Under the pieces are notes generated by a model, which was given only the letters and a program-made list of their open reading frames with translations, ran no database searches and was not told the origin of the DNA. From contig CAYPWY010000006.1 in assembly GCA_964414835.1 (NCBI GenBank), positions 1 to 64,000 of the forward strand: a DNA stretch of 64,000 nt. Reading direction: 5' to 3'. The stretch comes from Eshraghiella sp964414835 (GTDB lineage Bacteria > Bacillota > Clostridia > Lachnospirales > Lachnospiraceae). Each line of letters begins with the position of its first letter. Position 1 is the first letter of the stretch. The position numbers and the translations under genes were made by a program. This document shows, piece after piece, positions 51,101 through 59,058 of the stretch.

Positions 51101-52567
51101 GGCATTTCTTTCCAGTTCCCCGCATATGCCTTTAACGCTGTTAATGTCTGCAAAAAGCTCTTTTTCCTCAGTCCTTGATGCTTCCAAAGCATAAAGACTG
51201 TTTTTCTCGTCATTTTCTGCTTTTTCTATTCTTTCCGCAAGTACAGCTTTCTTTTTCTCCACATAGCTGTGTTTCATGGCGGCAAGCCTTTTAAGCTGGG
51301 ATAAGATTTCATCCTTACCCATATCCTTGCTGTCCATAAATTCACGAAGCTTATCATACTCTGCTTTATTGGAAAGATAATCCCTGTATTCAACCGCTAT
51401 CTCATTAAGACGCAGCCTGTCGGCAAGGTCTTTTCTTGTCCTTTTCAATGCATCCTGCCTTGACAGAGTATCATCTGTCAGGCTTTTAAGCTCATCAAGC
51501 TGCACGTATTCAACCTCAATTTCAGCCAGTGCCGCTTTTTTGTCCTGTTGGATATAATCTGTTTCCAGCTGCCTGTTTTCTTCTTCCAGAGCCTCAATTT
51601 CTGTTTTTTTATCTGCAAGGGCATTGCGGCACACAAAAAGACACTCAACAAGCTTCTCTGCCGCACATTCCTTTTCGTTATACACATCCTTAAATTTATC
51701 AAGCTCCCCCGCAAAATCGCTTAGAAGCTCAATCTGCTTATCATAATTGTCAATTTCACCCCTGCGCTTTGAAAGCTCAATCAGCTTGTCCTTAATGTCA
51801 AGAAGCGTCTGTGCCATCTCATCATCATCAGTTCCGTCCCTGCGAATACGGTTATTATAGGATTTCTCAATAATTTCCTCAATCAGCAGGTCCTCCACTA
51901 CCTTCCTCGTGGTCTTATAGCTGTTTTCAAAATAGGTACGCACATGTCCTTCGGTTTTGTTTATTCCTCGTATAATCTCCCACTGGCTTTCAAACAGCCC
52001 GTAACCGCTTATAAAATTCTGGTAATCTCCTTTGCGCTCGAATATATGCACTTCAACACCAAAATCTTTTTTCTCCAAATCCCTGAGATATGCTTTAAGA
52101 CCGTTATATGTAATCCTTTCACTGCCCGTACTCAGAGGAAGGTTCTTAATATCGTTATCTCCGAACTCCTTGTAAAAAATGCAATAATTAAAATATTCTA
52201 TGCTGGCGGTATCCTTCGGCACACCTTCTTCTCCGTTATCCCGTCCCTTTCTGGCACAAAATCCCGTGGTCATATATCTGTACCCGTCGCGTATGTCACA
52301 GGTATCAAGCTTCCACTCAATCAGTGAATGAATTGTTGTATTCACTCCCGCCGTCCTGAAAAGCTTCTCCACCGGCTGCTTATCATCAAGAGTACAGTTC
52401 GGTATCAAATTCTGCAAAAGAAGCAGCATGAGCACACTTTTGCCGCCTCCGTTGGCCAAGTCATAGATGGAATTACGGCATGAAAAGCGCATCACAAAAT
52501 CATCATAGACCTGTGTGCCGAAATTATATTTTACATTATTGACTCTGATTCTGTTAATCTGCGGCAT
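48176..52567 (-). CDS. JetC/MukB-like SMC-type coiled-coil ATPase
   Basis: The protein has 1463 residues with GGAGG before the ATG. Head half 1: NKVKYNFG-like strand region and P-loop NGGGKS (39-44). Long coiled coils run roughly 290-620 and 760-1150 and flank a globular hinge-like part (about 640-750, including FPFISYVIFAGECYDEI). Head half 2: signature-like STGQSQG (about 1337-1343) and Walker B IFIDNPFG (about 1373-1380), where the usual catalytic Glu after Asp is Asn. This is the plan of MukB, MksB and Wadjet JetC loop-extruding ATPases. Its start overlaps the JetB-like gene by 14 bases. No JetD nuclease gene follows. Confidence 0.8.
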   Translation of the reverse strand: MPQINRIRVNNVKYNFGTQVYDDFVMRFSCRNSIYDLANGGGKSVLMLLLLQNLIPNCTLDDKQPVEKLFRTAGVNTTIHSLIEWKLDTCDIRDGYRYMTTGFCARKGRDNGEEGVPKDTASIEYFNYCIFYKEFGDNDIKNLPLSTGSERITYNGLKAYLRDLEKKDFGVEVHIFERKGDYQNFISGYGLFESQWEIIRGINKTEGHVRTYFENSYKTTRKVVEDLLIEEIIEKSYNNRIRRDGTDDDEMAQTLLDIKDKLIELSKRRGEIDNYDKQIELLSDFAGELDKFKDVYNEKECAAEKLVECLFVCRNALADKKTEIEALEEENRQLETDYIQQDKKAALAEIEVEYVQLDELKSLTDDTLSRQDALKRTRKDLADRLRLNEIAVEYRDYLSNKAEYDKLREFMDSKDMGKDEILSQLKRLAAMKHSYVEKKKAVLAERIEKAENDEKNSLYALEASRTEEKELFADINSVKGICGELERNAAQMEEELSKLLSQCGILVPDNIADAVWEQKDRLSSCRENIAMLEKSIAANKISMQNADREIIEANSSLESMYAQRTKGYARLSKCQETENKFSVMAKVYNCPKSGLLETMEQVFAGVTSQKLTVQKKLGELEAYENSIRARRLPEYDSHFAVLTEYLKGRYGDDVQSGKELLEAMDEKEALQTVRDFPFISYVIFAGECYDEIASDKVITTMNTGSHIIPIVRRGTRDIAAGQWIPAYKNMDFLWNDSALATELDKLAEEKHRLAEQLDKLQDRSKVIWDDIAYVKAAQQGDDMDTVKSELDAMEKEIARLESLVEALRQSKENIDTQTNAEQQSLMKEQALNTEFAENVMLLDKAASLNQSFSDLKTRKKQSQAELAALNVRYAKAEEQLDIKERKLQEAESRKNNAKAELLAVNEDFDQRYRQYYSEEFSVDNAENMDENEVDARFGALEQLAVKQAGDIADKTRLMANYQSAMNKCVQNIKYNGMDMDEADRLYSNGELTATDMSVLMELKSQISAKDKAIGELDGTVEAQNAQKNRIEGSLEHARRGYEEKYGEFERMNFDNPQNSIVMYRHKMSDIKSRINQVKADIKALENDNKDALVMEKDLERIIRNAGLDNRTPVKDIKGMVINFEAYEDLQKNYNRILRSEEKLKTDFYNSRQKLIDSLDGCHAYELAQEIRTSLKLPADNGDIETIANGLAETNRCIALERDRIEKTMSDMERIKDSFENRCIQICSNIKTELDRLPKQSRITLDDEIIPIITLAIPYIKEEMYKDRMAAYINETVSAAETFFTPEEKLKYIKGRLSWKKLFSVIVTDMNRIKLCLYKREHIKDQSRYLKYEEAVGSTGQSQGIYIQFLIAIINYISGINAIGKDIDVTGKTIFIDNPFGAAKDVYIWEPIFKMLKTNHVQLIVPARGATPAITKMFDVNYVLGQKMVSGRQQTVVVDYRSQVQADEMDYSQLDYEQATFDFI

Positions 52568-53288
52568 TGCTTTCCTCCTGCTTGTTTTCCTTACTGTTTA
52601 TTATCTCGTAAATTCTTCCCCTGTTGTCTTCAAAATAATTCTCTGCAATGGCTTTAAATCTGTCGGTAGGATAATATCGTTCCGATGCCTCCGTAAAAAG
52701 ATTCTGCGATACCAGAAAATTGAATGTCAGTTTTACAAATCCCATACGTGAGTTTCTTGCAGCCCTCTGTCCGTTTTTGTCCTCAACGCTGACATCGGGA
52801 AGCTCATCCCACAAAAGTGCTATTGCCTTGAAGGAATCCGCCTCCGCTTCTTCCATGACAATTCCTTTGGTGTGGTCAATCATTCCGTTAAGGGAAGCAT
52901 TAACCGATTTTATAACATCTTCCACTCTAAGGTATTCCAGATACGTACTTCCGGCTGAGTCCTTATAAAATTCGGTAATCATATTATATATGATAAAATA
53001 TGACAAAAACAGTTCCTTGTTAAGCCGCAGTCCCATTATACGCTTCAGTTCCTCATTGGAAAATCCAAATACACGGTTGCTGCTTCCTGCACTTATGAAA
53101 AGCGCATCATTGTATTCATAAAGGTTTATGTCCAGCCTCTTAAAGACCTGCATAACACCATCATAGACTTCACTGTTATGGCTGTATTCCTCATAAAGCA
53201 TTGCATTGCTTCCCTTTGCTCCTACGCTTTCGCCCATAAAAAGTGCCGATACAATATCAAGCGCTTTTTCCAGATTTCTGTTTTCCAT
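52554..53288 (-). CDS. JetB/MukE-like subunit (DUF6063 type)
   Basis: The protein has 244 residues. It lies between the JetA-like and JetC-like genes, nine bases after one and overlapping the other, which is the MukE/MksE/JetB slot. It is helical with a winged-helix-like end (GQRAARNSRMGFVKLTFNFLVSQNLF, then YYPTDRFKAIAENYFED). I associate it with the DUF6063 group that accompanies JetA, from memory of family layout. In such complexes this kleisin-associated winged-helix protein helps DNA binding by the ATPase. Confidence 0.72.
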   Translation of the reverse strand: MENRNLEKALDIVSALFMGESVGAKGSNAMLYEEYSHNSEVYDGVMQVFKRLDINLYEYNDALFISAGSSNRVFGFSNEELKRIMGLRLNKELFLSYFIIYNMITEFYKDSAGSTYLEYLRVEDVIKSVNASLNGMIDHTKGIVMEEAEADSFKAIALLWDELPDVSVEDKNGQRAARNSRMGFVKLTFNFLVSQNLFTEASERYYPTDRFKAIAENYFEDNRGRIYEIINSKENKQEESNAAD

Positions 53289-53297
53289 ATTGATACC

Positions 53298-54836
53298 TCA
53301 TGCCCTTTTAATCACAAAATTGGTTACACTGGCAAGACCGCCAAGCTGAATTTCTTCTTCATTGCCGCCTGCCAGCTCCAGCACAAAATGCGTGCCGCTG
53401 TACCTGAGGAAATCCTCTTCCTCCATAAAGCCTGCAATTATCTCATCAAGAAAAGTCTCTTCTTTGCCATCTCCGCTTTTAAGAAAATAATCCGTCTTTT
53501 CACACAGGTGCACCAGAAACGTATAATAATCTCCGTTTTTAAATACTTCTTCGGAAAAAATACCTTCAATTTCAGTATTGTAGTCTTTAAGTGTAAACTG
53601 TTCTCTGCGCTCCAGCATACCAAGCAAAATCATCAGCAGCGTTCTTGCATTATTCACAAAACGCTCATTGTCAAGCTCGTCCTCAAAAACTATATCCGTT
53701 ACGGTCTGCTGTGTGATAACCTCAGCCGTTTCTGTCATCTGAGGTCTGTAGCTTAACATATCTTCTATTTTAACAAAGTCAAAGGTTTTATGTATGTTGA
53801 AGCCCAAAAACGGCTTTATGACACATTCCAGCGCCTCCGGCTTATTATTTCTGACCATTGTTTCAAGTGCGCTCTTAAAATCAAAACGGCTTCTGAGCCT
53901 GCTGAGCTTGGATTTGTGGATTATTTCATCTGCCTTAATCCCAAGCTGCGTACATGCTTTTAAAAGCTCACTGTGGTTGTTCATGGCAACCTTAAGCTCA
54001 GTATCAAGCCTGTATATCTCTGCGGCACTTCTTCCGAACTGCCCTGCGTCACCGGATACTTTATCATTCTCCGCCCGTTTCATTGCCGATTCAATAAGCT
54101 CTTTATTTTTCACAAAAAGCTTCTGCTCGTCCTCAAACCATTTGATTCCCGTATCAAAAAACCTCTCATAAGCCTCCACACCGGCAAAAACATCAATAGT
54201 CAGAAGCTCTATAACCTGATTTTTGCGCAGTTTTAAGCGGTCAACCTCCTGATTGATGCGCTTGACCACCTCTGTGCCGCCCTTGAAATCTTCAGACTGT
54301 ATCATTTTCTCCAGCAAAAGCTGTTCTACGCTTATTTTGCTCTCATCCCTGATTTCCTTTGTGTCAAGATAAAACTCTATGCCATCCGGACTTATCGAAT
54401 ACCACACTGTTCCATCCTGAATACGGCTCTCAAGAAGTTTGACGCGGGATACTTTTTTTACCTTGTCAACAGGGTCATAATATTCAAAAGAAAAAGGTCT
54501 GCCGTCATTCTTAAGCTTATCAAAAATATAATCAACCAGAATCTTGTTATCCGGTTCATCAAGGATTATTCCAAAATCCCTTCTTATGCACTCGCTCATA
54601 AAATCATAGTACACCGGATATGTGACGTCACGCTCTTTAAAATTATTTTCCTCAATAAAAAAGCGCAGCACTGCCATAAGAATATATCCCATATCCAGAT
54701 TCTCATAACGTCCCTCCATAAACCATGAAAAGGACACCTCTGACAGCCTGAAAAACGGGTAATATTTCTTAAGGTTAAGCATGCGCTCCCTATGGTCTGC
54801 AATTATGTCATTAACTAATATATGCTTCTGTGGCAT
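53298..54836 (-). CDS. JetA/MukF-like kleisin subunit (DUF5716 type)
   Basis: The protein has 512 residues from the ATG six bases after GGAGG; the longer frame to 54899 runs into recR. The N-terminal region (MPQKHILVNDII, then FFRLSEVSFSWFMEGRYENLDMGYILMAVLRFFIEE) is a winged-helix-like block, the centre is helical (VEQLLLEKMIQSEDFKGG... DRLKLRKNQVIELL) and the end again compact. This is the MukF/MksF/JetA plan and resembles the DUF5716 Wadjet JetA family. It starts 16 bases after recR and leads the three-gene condensin-like set. Confidence 0.75.
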   Translation of the reverse strand: MPQKHILVNDIIADHRERMLNLKKYYPFFRLSEVSFSWFMEGRYENLDMGYILMAVLRFFIEENNFKERDVTYPVYYDFMSECIRRDFGIILDEPDNKILVDYIFDKLKNDGRPFSFEYYDPVDKVKKVSRVKLLESRIQDGTVWYSISPDGIEFYLDTKEIRDESKISVEQLLLEKMIQSEDFKGGTEVVKRINQEVDRLKLRKNQVIELLTIDVFAGVEAYERFFDTGIKWFEDEQKLFVKNKELIESAMKRAENDKVSGDAGQFGRSAAEIYRLDTELKVAMNNHSELLKACTQLGIKADEIIHKSKLSRLRSRFDFKSALETMVRNNKPEALECVIKPFLGFNIHKTFDFVKIEDMLSYRPQMTETAEVITQQTVTDIVFEDELDNERFVNNARTLLMILLGMLERREQFTLKDYNTEIEGIFSEEVFKNGDYYTFLVHLCEKTDYFLKSGDGKEETFLDEIIAGFMEEEDFLRYSGTHFVLELAGGNEEEIQLGGLASVTNFVIKRA

Positions 54837-54852
54837 AGAATGCCTCCGTATA

Positions 54853-55449
54853 CTAAAGCTCCGTACGTCCCTCCAAGGCACGCAGAAGCGTAACTTCATC
54901 TATGTATTCCAAATCGCCCCCGACCGGCACTCCGCTGGCTATCCTTGTAACCTTGATGCCTGTGGGCTTAATCAGCTTAGAAAGATACATGGCAGTCGCC
55001 TCCCCCTCAAGACTTGAGTTTGTGGCAATAATCACTTCATCCACATCTCCCTGAAGCCTGACCAAAAGCTCCTTAATTCTAATATCGTTGGGTCCGATTC
55101 CCAGCATCGGCGATATTGCGCCGTGTAATACATGATACACGCCCTTGTATTTGCCTGTCTTTTCATATGCAGCAAGATCCCTTGTATTCTCAACAACCAT
55201 AATCTCTTTATGATTGCGCTCCACATCACTGCATATCGGACACTCTTCCCTGTCGGTAAGCGTCTGACAAGTCTTACAGTAACATACATTCTGCTTGGCA
55301 TCGATAATTGCCTGTGAAAGAGCCGCTGCCCTTTGCTCAGGCATATTGATAATATGAAAAGCAAGGCGTTGTGCTGTCTTAGCACCAACGCCCGGAAGTG
55401 CTGCCAACTCTTCAATTAACCTGCTTATCTGCTTTCCGTAGTAGTCCAT
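54853..55449 (-). CDS. recR: recombination protein RecR
   Basis: The protein has 198 residues. RecR, with RecF and RecO, loads RecA at gaps. Helix-hairpin-helix (LAALPGVGAKTAQRLAFHI), a four-cysteine zinc finger (CYCKTCQTLTDREECPIC), and a Toprim domain (IMVVENTRDLAAYEKTG, ATNSSLEGEATAMYL) are complete. It overlaps ybaB by one base. Confidence 0.97.
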   Translation of the reverse strand: MDYYGKQISRLIEELAALPGVGAKTAQRLAFHIINMPEQRAAALSQAIIDAKQNVCYCKTCQTLTDREECPICSDVERNHKEIMVVENTRDLAAYEKTGKYKGVYHVLHGAISPMLGIGPNDIRIKELLVRLQGDVDEVIIATNSSLEGEATAMYLSKLIKPTGIKVTRIASGVPVGGDLEYIDEVTLLRALEGRTEL

Positions 55450-55796
55450 TAGAATGGGAATCCTCCTCCGAGTCCTCCTGTAATCTTCGCCATAGATTCC
55501 TGTGACAATTCCTCAATCTGTCTGATTGCCTCATTGGCTGCTGCCATAATCAAATCCTCAAGCATCTCTATGTCATCAGGGTCAACTACCTCAGGAGATA
55601 ATTTTACTTTGGTAATTTCCTTCTTACCGCTAATTGTTACCTCAACGGCTCCGCCTCCGGCTGCGGCGGTAATTTCCTTTTCTTCAAGCTCCTTCTGCGA
55701 CTCCTCCATCTGCCTCTGCATTCTCTGGGCCTGCTTCATCAGATTGTTCATATTGCCCGGCATTGCTCCGCCGGGATAGCCTCCACGTTTTGCCAT
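55449..55796 (-). CDS. ybaB: YbaB/EbfC nucleoid-associated protein
   Basis: The protein has 115 residues. MNNLMKQAQRMQRQMEESQKEL, then GGGAVEVTISGKKEITKVKLSPEVVD, LIMAAANEAIRQIEE and the glycine-rich end GGLGGGFPF are typical. It binds DNA as a dimer. It sits between dnaX and recR, its standard place. Confidence 0.96.
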   Translation of the reverse strand: MAKRGGYPGGAMPGNMNNLMKQAQRMQRQMEESQKELEEKEITAAAGGGAVEVTISGKKEITKVKLSPEVVDPDDIEMLEDLIMAAANEAIRQIEELSQESMAKITGGLGGGFPF

Positions 55797-55833
55797 TTGT
55801 CTATTCTCCTTTTGTCATTATTATTCTGTCATG

Positions 55834-57420
55834 CTAATCTTCTATCGATATGTTCATTTTAACGTATTCTTCAACATCTGTAAATGAGTCTTCAAACGTA
55901 GTTCCGTTATCTAAAAGTCTTACTTCAAGTTCGACCGACTTACCTATTGTATTTTCTATGACGCCCTTAAGTGCATCCACTGACTTATCGCTGCTGAGAA
56001 ACTCGTGTATGAATTTGCTTTCAGTAACCAGCACAAGCTTATCCCCGTCAACAGTAATTCTTACTGCCTTAAGAAAATTTTCATATACATTCTCAGACTG
56101 TCCGATTATTCCCCGCCAGTTTTCTGCAACCTTACGCAAATCCTCCGGCAATGCCTTAATTTCCTGTCTTACGCTTCGGGATGCCGGCGGCGCCGCAATC
56201 ATAGGCTGCGGCGCGGCTCCTGCCGGAACTTCCGGTCTTATGGCATTGAGAGCTATCAAATCCTCTTTCTCTTTGACAAGTGCCTCAAGACGCTTCAACC
56301 TGTCATTAACAGAGGTCATATCTGTCTCCATCTGCGGCTTTGTAAGCTTAATGAGCGCCACTTCCACCTGAACACGCTTTTGCCCCGTAAACTTAATGGA
56401 TTGTGAAAGCTCTGACAAAATGCGTATATACCGCATAATCACATCCGCATCAATCATAAACGCTTCTTCTTTAAGGTGTTTCAGATTTTCTGCGGACATA
56501 TCCATCATATTTTCAGTTTCGGGGGAGGTCTTAAGCATCAGAAGATTGCGAAGATACCATGTAAAATCTGATACAAATTGTGATAAATCCCTACCCAGCA
56601 GTATAAGCTCGTCAAGCTCTTTTATTAGCGCTGCCACATCACCGTTAATGACAAGACGCAGCATCCTTGAAAACACTTCCGTATCAACAGCTCCCAAGAC
56701 TTCAAGCACATTCTCATATTTAAGCTCTTTATCCATATAAAAGGCAATGCACTGGTCAAGAAGGCTCAACGCGTCTCTCAATGCACCGTCTGCCATTCTG
56801 GCAATATAACGTAGTGCCTTGTCTTCTACGGACACATTTTCAACCGTCACAAGCTCCTTAAGCCTTTCCGTAATCACATCCACTGAAATGCGCTTAAAAT
56901 CGTATCTCTGGCATCTTGACATAATTGTAACGGGAATCTTATGGGCTTCTGTCGTGGCAAGAATAAAAATAACATATTCCGGCGGCTCTTCAAGTGTCTT
57001 GAGCAACGCATTGAAGGCTCCTATAGAAAGCATATGAACCTCATCAATTATATAGACCTTGTATCTTCCCTCAGTAGGTCTGTATGCAACCTCCTCGCGA
57101 ATCTGCCTGATATTATCGACACCATTGTTGCTTGCGGCATCAATCTCGATTACATTTAATGATGAGCCATTGCTTATTGCCTTGCAGACGGCACATTCAC
57201 CACATGGGCTTCCGTCTGCAGGATGCTGGCAGTTTACTGCCTTTGCCAGAATCTTAGCTATTGTTGTTTTACCTGTTCCTCTTGTACCGCAGAAAAGATA
57301 TGCATGTCCTATTCTGTCTGATTCAATTTGATTTGTTAAAGTTTTAACAATATGGTCCTGACCTTTCACATCCTTGAACGTGTCAGGTCTCCATTTTCTA
57401 TATAATGCTGTATACGACAC
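55834..57420 (-). CDS. dnaX: DNA polymerase III subunits gamma/tau
   Basis: The protein has 528 residues. It is the clamp-loader ATPase. Walker A FCGTRGTGKTTIAKIL, zinc site cysteines (CQHPADGSPCGECAVC), Walker B VYIIDEVHML, and sensor region FILATTEAHKIPVTIMSRCQ. The C-terminal third is shorter than in long tau proteins. It starts 14 bases after pfkA. Confidence 0.96.
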   Translation of the reverse strand: MSYTALYRKWRPDTFKDVKGQDHIVKTLTNQIESDRIGHAYLFCGTRGTGKTTIAKILAKAVNCQHPADGSPCGECAVCKAISNGSSLNVIEIDAASNNGVDNIRQIREEVAYRPTEGRYKVYIIDEVHMLSIGAFNALLKTLEEPPEYVIFILATTEAHKIPVTIMSRCQRYDFKRISVDVITERLKELVTVENVSVEDKALRYIARMADGALRDALSLLDQCIAFYMDKELKYENVLEVLGAVDTEVFSRMLRLVINGDVAALIKELDELILLGRDLSQFVSDFTWYLRNLLMLKTSPETENMMDMSAENLKHLKEEAFMIDADVIMRYIRILSELSQSIKFTGQKRVQVEVALIKLTKPQMETDMTSVNDRLKRLEALVKEKEDLIALNAIRPEVPAGAAPQPMIAAPPASRSVRQEIKALPEDLRKVAENWRGIIGQSENVYENFLKAVRITVDGDKLVLVTESKFIHEFLSSDKSVDALKGVIENTIGKSVELEVRLLDNGTTFEDSFTDVEEYVKMNISIED

Positions 57421-57434
57421 AGTTTAACTCCTGT

Positions 57435-58508
57435 CTAATTTCCAAACCCTATTCCAAGAATCTTGGCATCCCTTATTGTTGTACACTCAGGGTCTACTGT
57501 TTTAAGCTTACCTGCAACCTCACTAAGCGGCACACTGGTAATTTCGTTATTTTTCATTGCAACCATATTGCCAAAATCCTTGTTGAGAATAAGTCTTGCA
57601 GCCTCTGCGCCAAACATTGTGGAGAGAACTCTGTCATATGGACAAGGGCTTCCGCCTCTCTGCATATGCCCCGGAACCGTAATTCTTACTTCCTGTCCTG
57701 TACGCTCCTCTATTTCTTTACCAATCTTATAAGACACAGACGGGTATGGACTTTCAGCCAGTTTTTTCTTAAGCTCTTTCTTGGACAGTGCTGCATCCTC
57801 TTTGGAAATTGCACCCTCGGCTACTGCAAGAATAGAAAAATTCTTGCCCTTCTTATTACGTTCTTCAAGCTTCTTAATTACTTTATCAATATCGTAAGGT
57901 ATTTCAGGTATAAGGATAATATCTGCTCCGCCGGCGATTCCTGCATGGAGTGTAATCCAGCCTACCTTATGTCCCATAACCTCAACAATAAACACTCTTC
58001 CGTGTGATGATGCCGTTGTATGAATACAATCGATTGCATTAGTCGCCACGTCCACCGCACTCTGAAAACCGAATGTAATATCTGTTCCCCACAAATCATT
58101 ATCAATGGTCTTAGGAAGCGAAACCACGTTAAGTCCTTCCTCTCTAAGAAGATTGGCAGTCTTCTGTGTTCCGTTTCCTCCAAGTATAACGATACAGTCC
58201 AGCTTAAGCTTGGCATAGTTCTCTTTCATAGCCTTGACCTTATCAAGTCCATTATCATCAGGTGTACGCATAAGCTTAAATGGCTGCCTTGAACTTCCAA
58301 GAATAGTTCCTCCTTCAGTAAGAATGCCGGAAAAATCACTTTCCTTCATCTCACGGTAATTGCCGTATATAAGACCCTTGTATCCGTCCTCGAAGCCTAT
58401 AATCTTGACATCCTTCCTTGCGCTGTAAAGTGCCTTGGCAACTCCCCGCATAGCCGCATTAAGGCTCTGACAGTCTCCGCCGCTTGTTAACATTCCGATT
58501 CTAAGCAT
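57435..58508 (-). CDS. pfkA: 6-phosphofructokinase
   Basis: The protein has 357 residues from the ATG after GGAGG. It phosphorylates fructose-6-phosphate in glycolysis. Motifs: MLTSGGDCQSLNAAMRG, VILGGNGTQKTANLL, LPKTIDNDLWGTDITFGF, VEVMGHKVGWITLHAG and PGHMQRGGSP. Gly in GGNGT favours ATP, whereas Lys in PKTIDND is the residue seen in pyrophosphate-using and some ATP-using members; Asn replaces the usual Asp of GGDG. The phosphoryl donor is therefore not certain, with ATP more likely. It leads the operon to dnaX. Confidence 0.92.
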   Translation of the reverse strand: MLRIGMLTSGGDCQSLNAAMRGVAKALYSARKDVKIIGFEDGYKGLIYGNYREMKESDFSGILTEGGTILGSSRQPFKLMRTPDDNGLDKVKAMKENYAKLKLDCIVILGGNGTQKTANLLREEGLNVVSLPKTIDNDLWGTDITFGFQSAVDVATNAIDCIHTTASSHGRVFIVEVMGHKVGWITLHAGIAGGADIILIPEIPYDIDKVIKKLEERNKKGKNFSILAVAEGAISKEDAALSKKELKKKLAESPYPSVSYKIGKEIEERTGQEVRITVPGHMQRGGSPCPYDRVLSTMFGAEAARLILNKDFGNMVAMKNNEITSVPLSEVAGKLKTVDPECTTIRDAKILGIGFGN

Positions 58509-58553
58509 ATTCACATCCTCCATAAGTATATTTGAGTGTTCAATCATAGATAC

Positions 58554-58582
58554 ATTTTATCATATTTTTGCCAAAATCACAA
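58554..58582 (-). promoter_or_regulatory. promoter of the pfkA-dnaX operon
   Basis: Minus strand TTGTGA (58582-58577), 17 bp, TAAAAT (58559-58554), about 45 bases before the pfkA start. Confidence 0.55.
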
Positions 58583-58648
58583 GAACATACAACGGAAACT
58601 TACATAATCTCCCAATGGATTTGTATGTTTTTTACTAAAATAAAACAA

Positions 58649-58664
58649 GCCTTCCGAATAAGGC
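58649..58664 (-). terminator. terminator of the SRP RNA gene
   Basis: A short stem GCCTT/AAGGC with loop ATTCGG, followed on the minus strand by TTGTTTTATTTT. It lies a few bases beyond the closing pairing of the SRP RNA. Confidence 0.65.
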
Positions 58665-58671
58665 AAAAAAA

Positions 58672-58938
58672 TTCCATGCGTCCTGCGTCGAACCCGCTCC
58701 GCTGCACGTTACCTGCACGCCCGGCTCAGCCCAGGCGACCTTACGGCACATAGGAGATTCCGCTTAATGCTGCTTCGTTCCCGACCTGACATGGTTCGCG
58801 GATTCCTATTGCGCAAGACCCAAGCTTCAACACCGTCCGCACAGGGCGGCTGCAACAAAACACGCCCTCGGCAGAACATCACCCCTGCTATAGCGGATTT
58901 CAGGTTCAGGGAGCCGCTACTTCCCCGGCTGCATGGAA
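58672..58938 (-). ncRNA. ffs: long (Gram-positive type) signal recognition particle RNA
   Basis: About 267 nt. The ends TTCCATGC (58938-58931) and GCATGGAA (58679-58672) pair. Near the 5' end the Alu-type element GGGGAAGTAGCGGCTCCCTG is present, and in domain IV the invariant GTCAGGTC...GGAA.GAAGCAGC signature bound by Ffh is intact (around 58785-58765). It matches Bacillus scRNA over its length. Small open frames on both strands here are not genes. A TTGACA-N17-TATACT promoter is 50 bases upstream. Confidence 0.95.
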
Positions 58939-58986
58939 AATGTAATATCATATTTGTAAATACGGCAAACTACCGAGACAATGGTT

Positions 58987-59015
58987 AGTATACCCATTTT
59001 AGAAAAAGATGTCAA
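58987..59015 (-). promoter_or_regulatory. promoter of the SRP RNA gene
   Basis: Minus strand TTGACA (59015-59010), 17 bp, TATACT (58992-58987). This is near-consensus and fits a highly expressed RNA. Confidence 0.85.
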
Positions 59016-59058
59016 GGAATTAATGCCTTTTCCCTACATTTCTATACCTATATTACGC

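Noticed and set aside
53973..54236. Open frames antisense to the JetA-like gene
   Set aside because: They lack ribosome sites and mirror the codon pattern of the real gene.
44903..54899. JetD or other Toprim nuclease gene completing a Wadjet system
   Set aside because: No open frame with a Toprim or JetD look is present; RecR has a Toprim domain but is a standard RecR.
58568..58988. Short open frames on both strands between pfkA and the lipoprotein
   Set aside because: They overlap the SRP RNA gene and its promoter and terminator.
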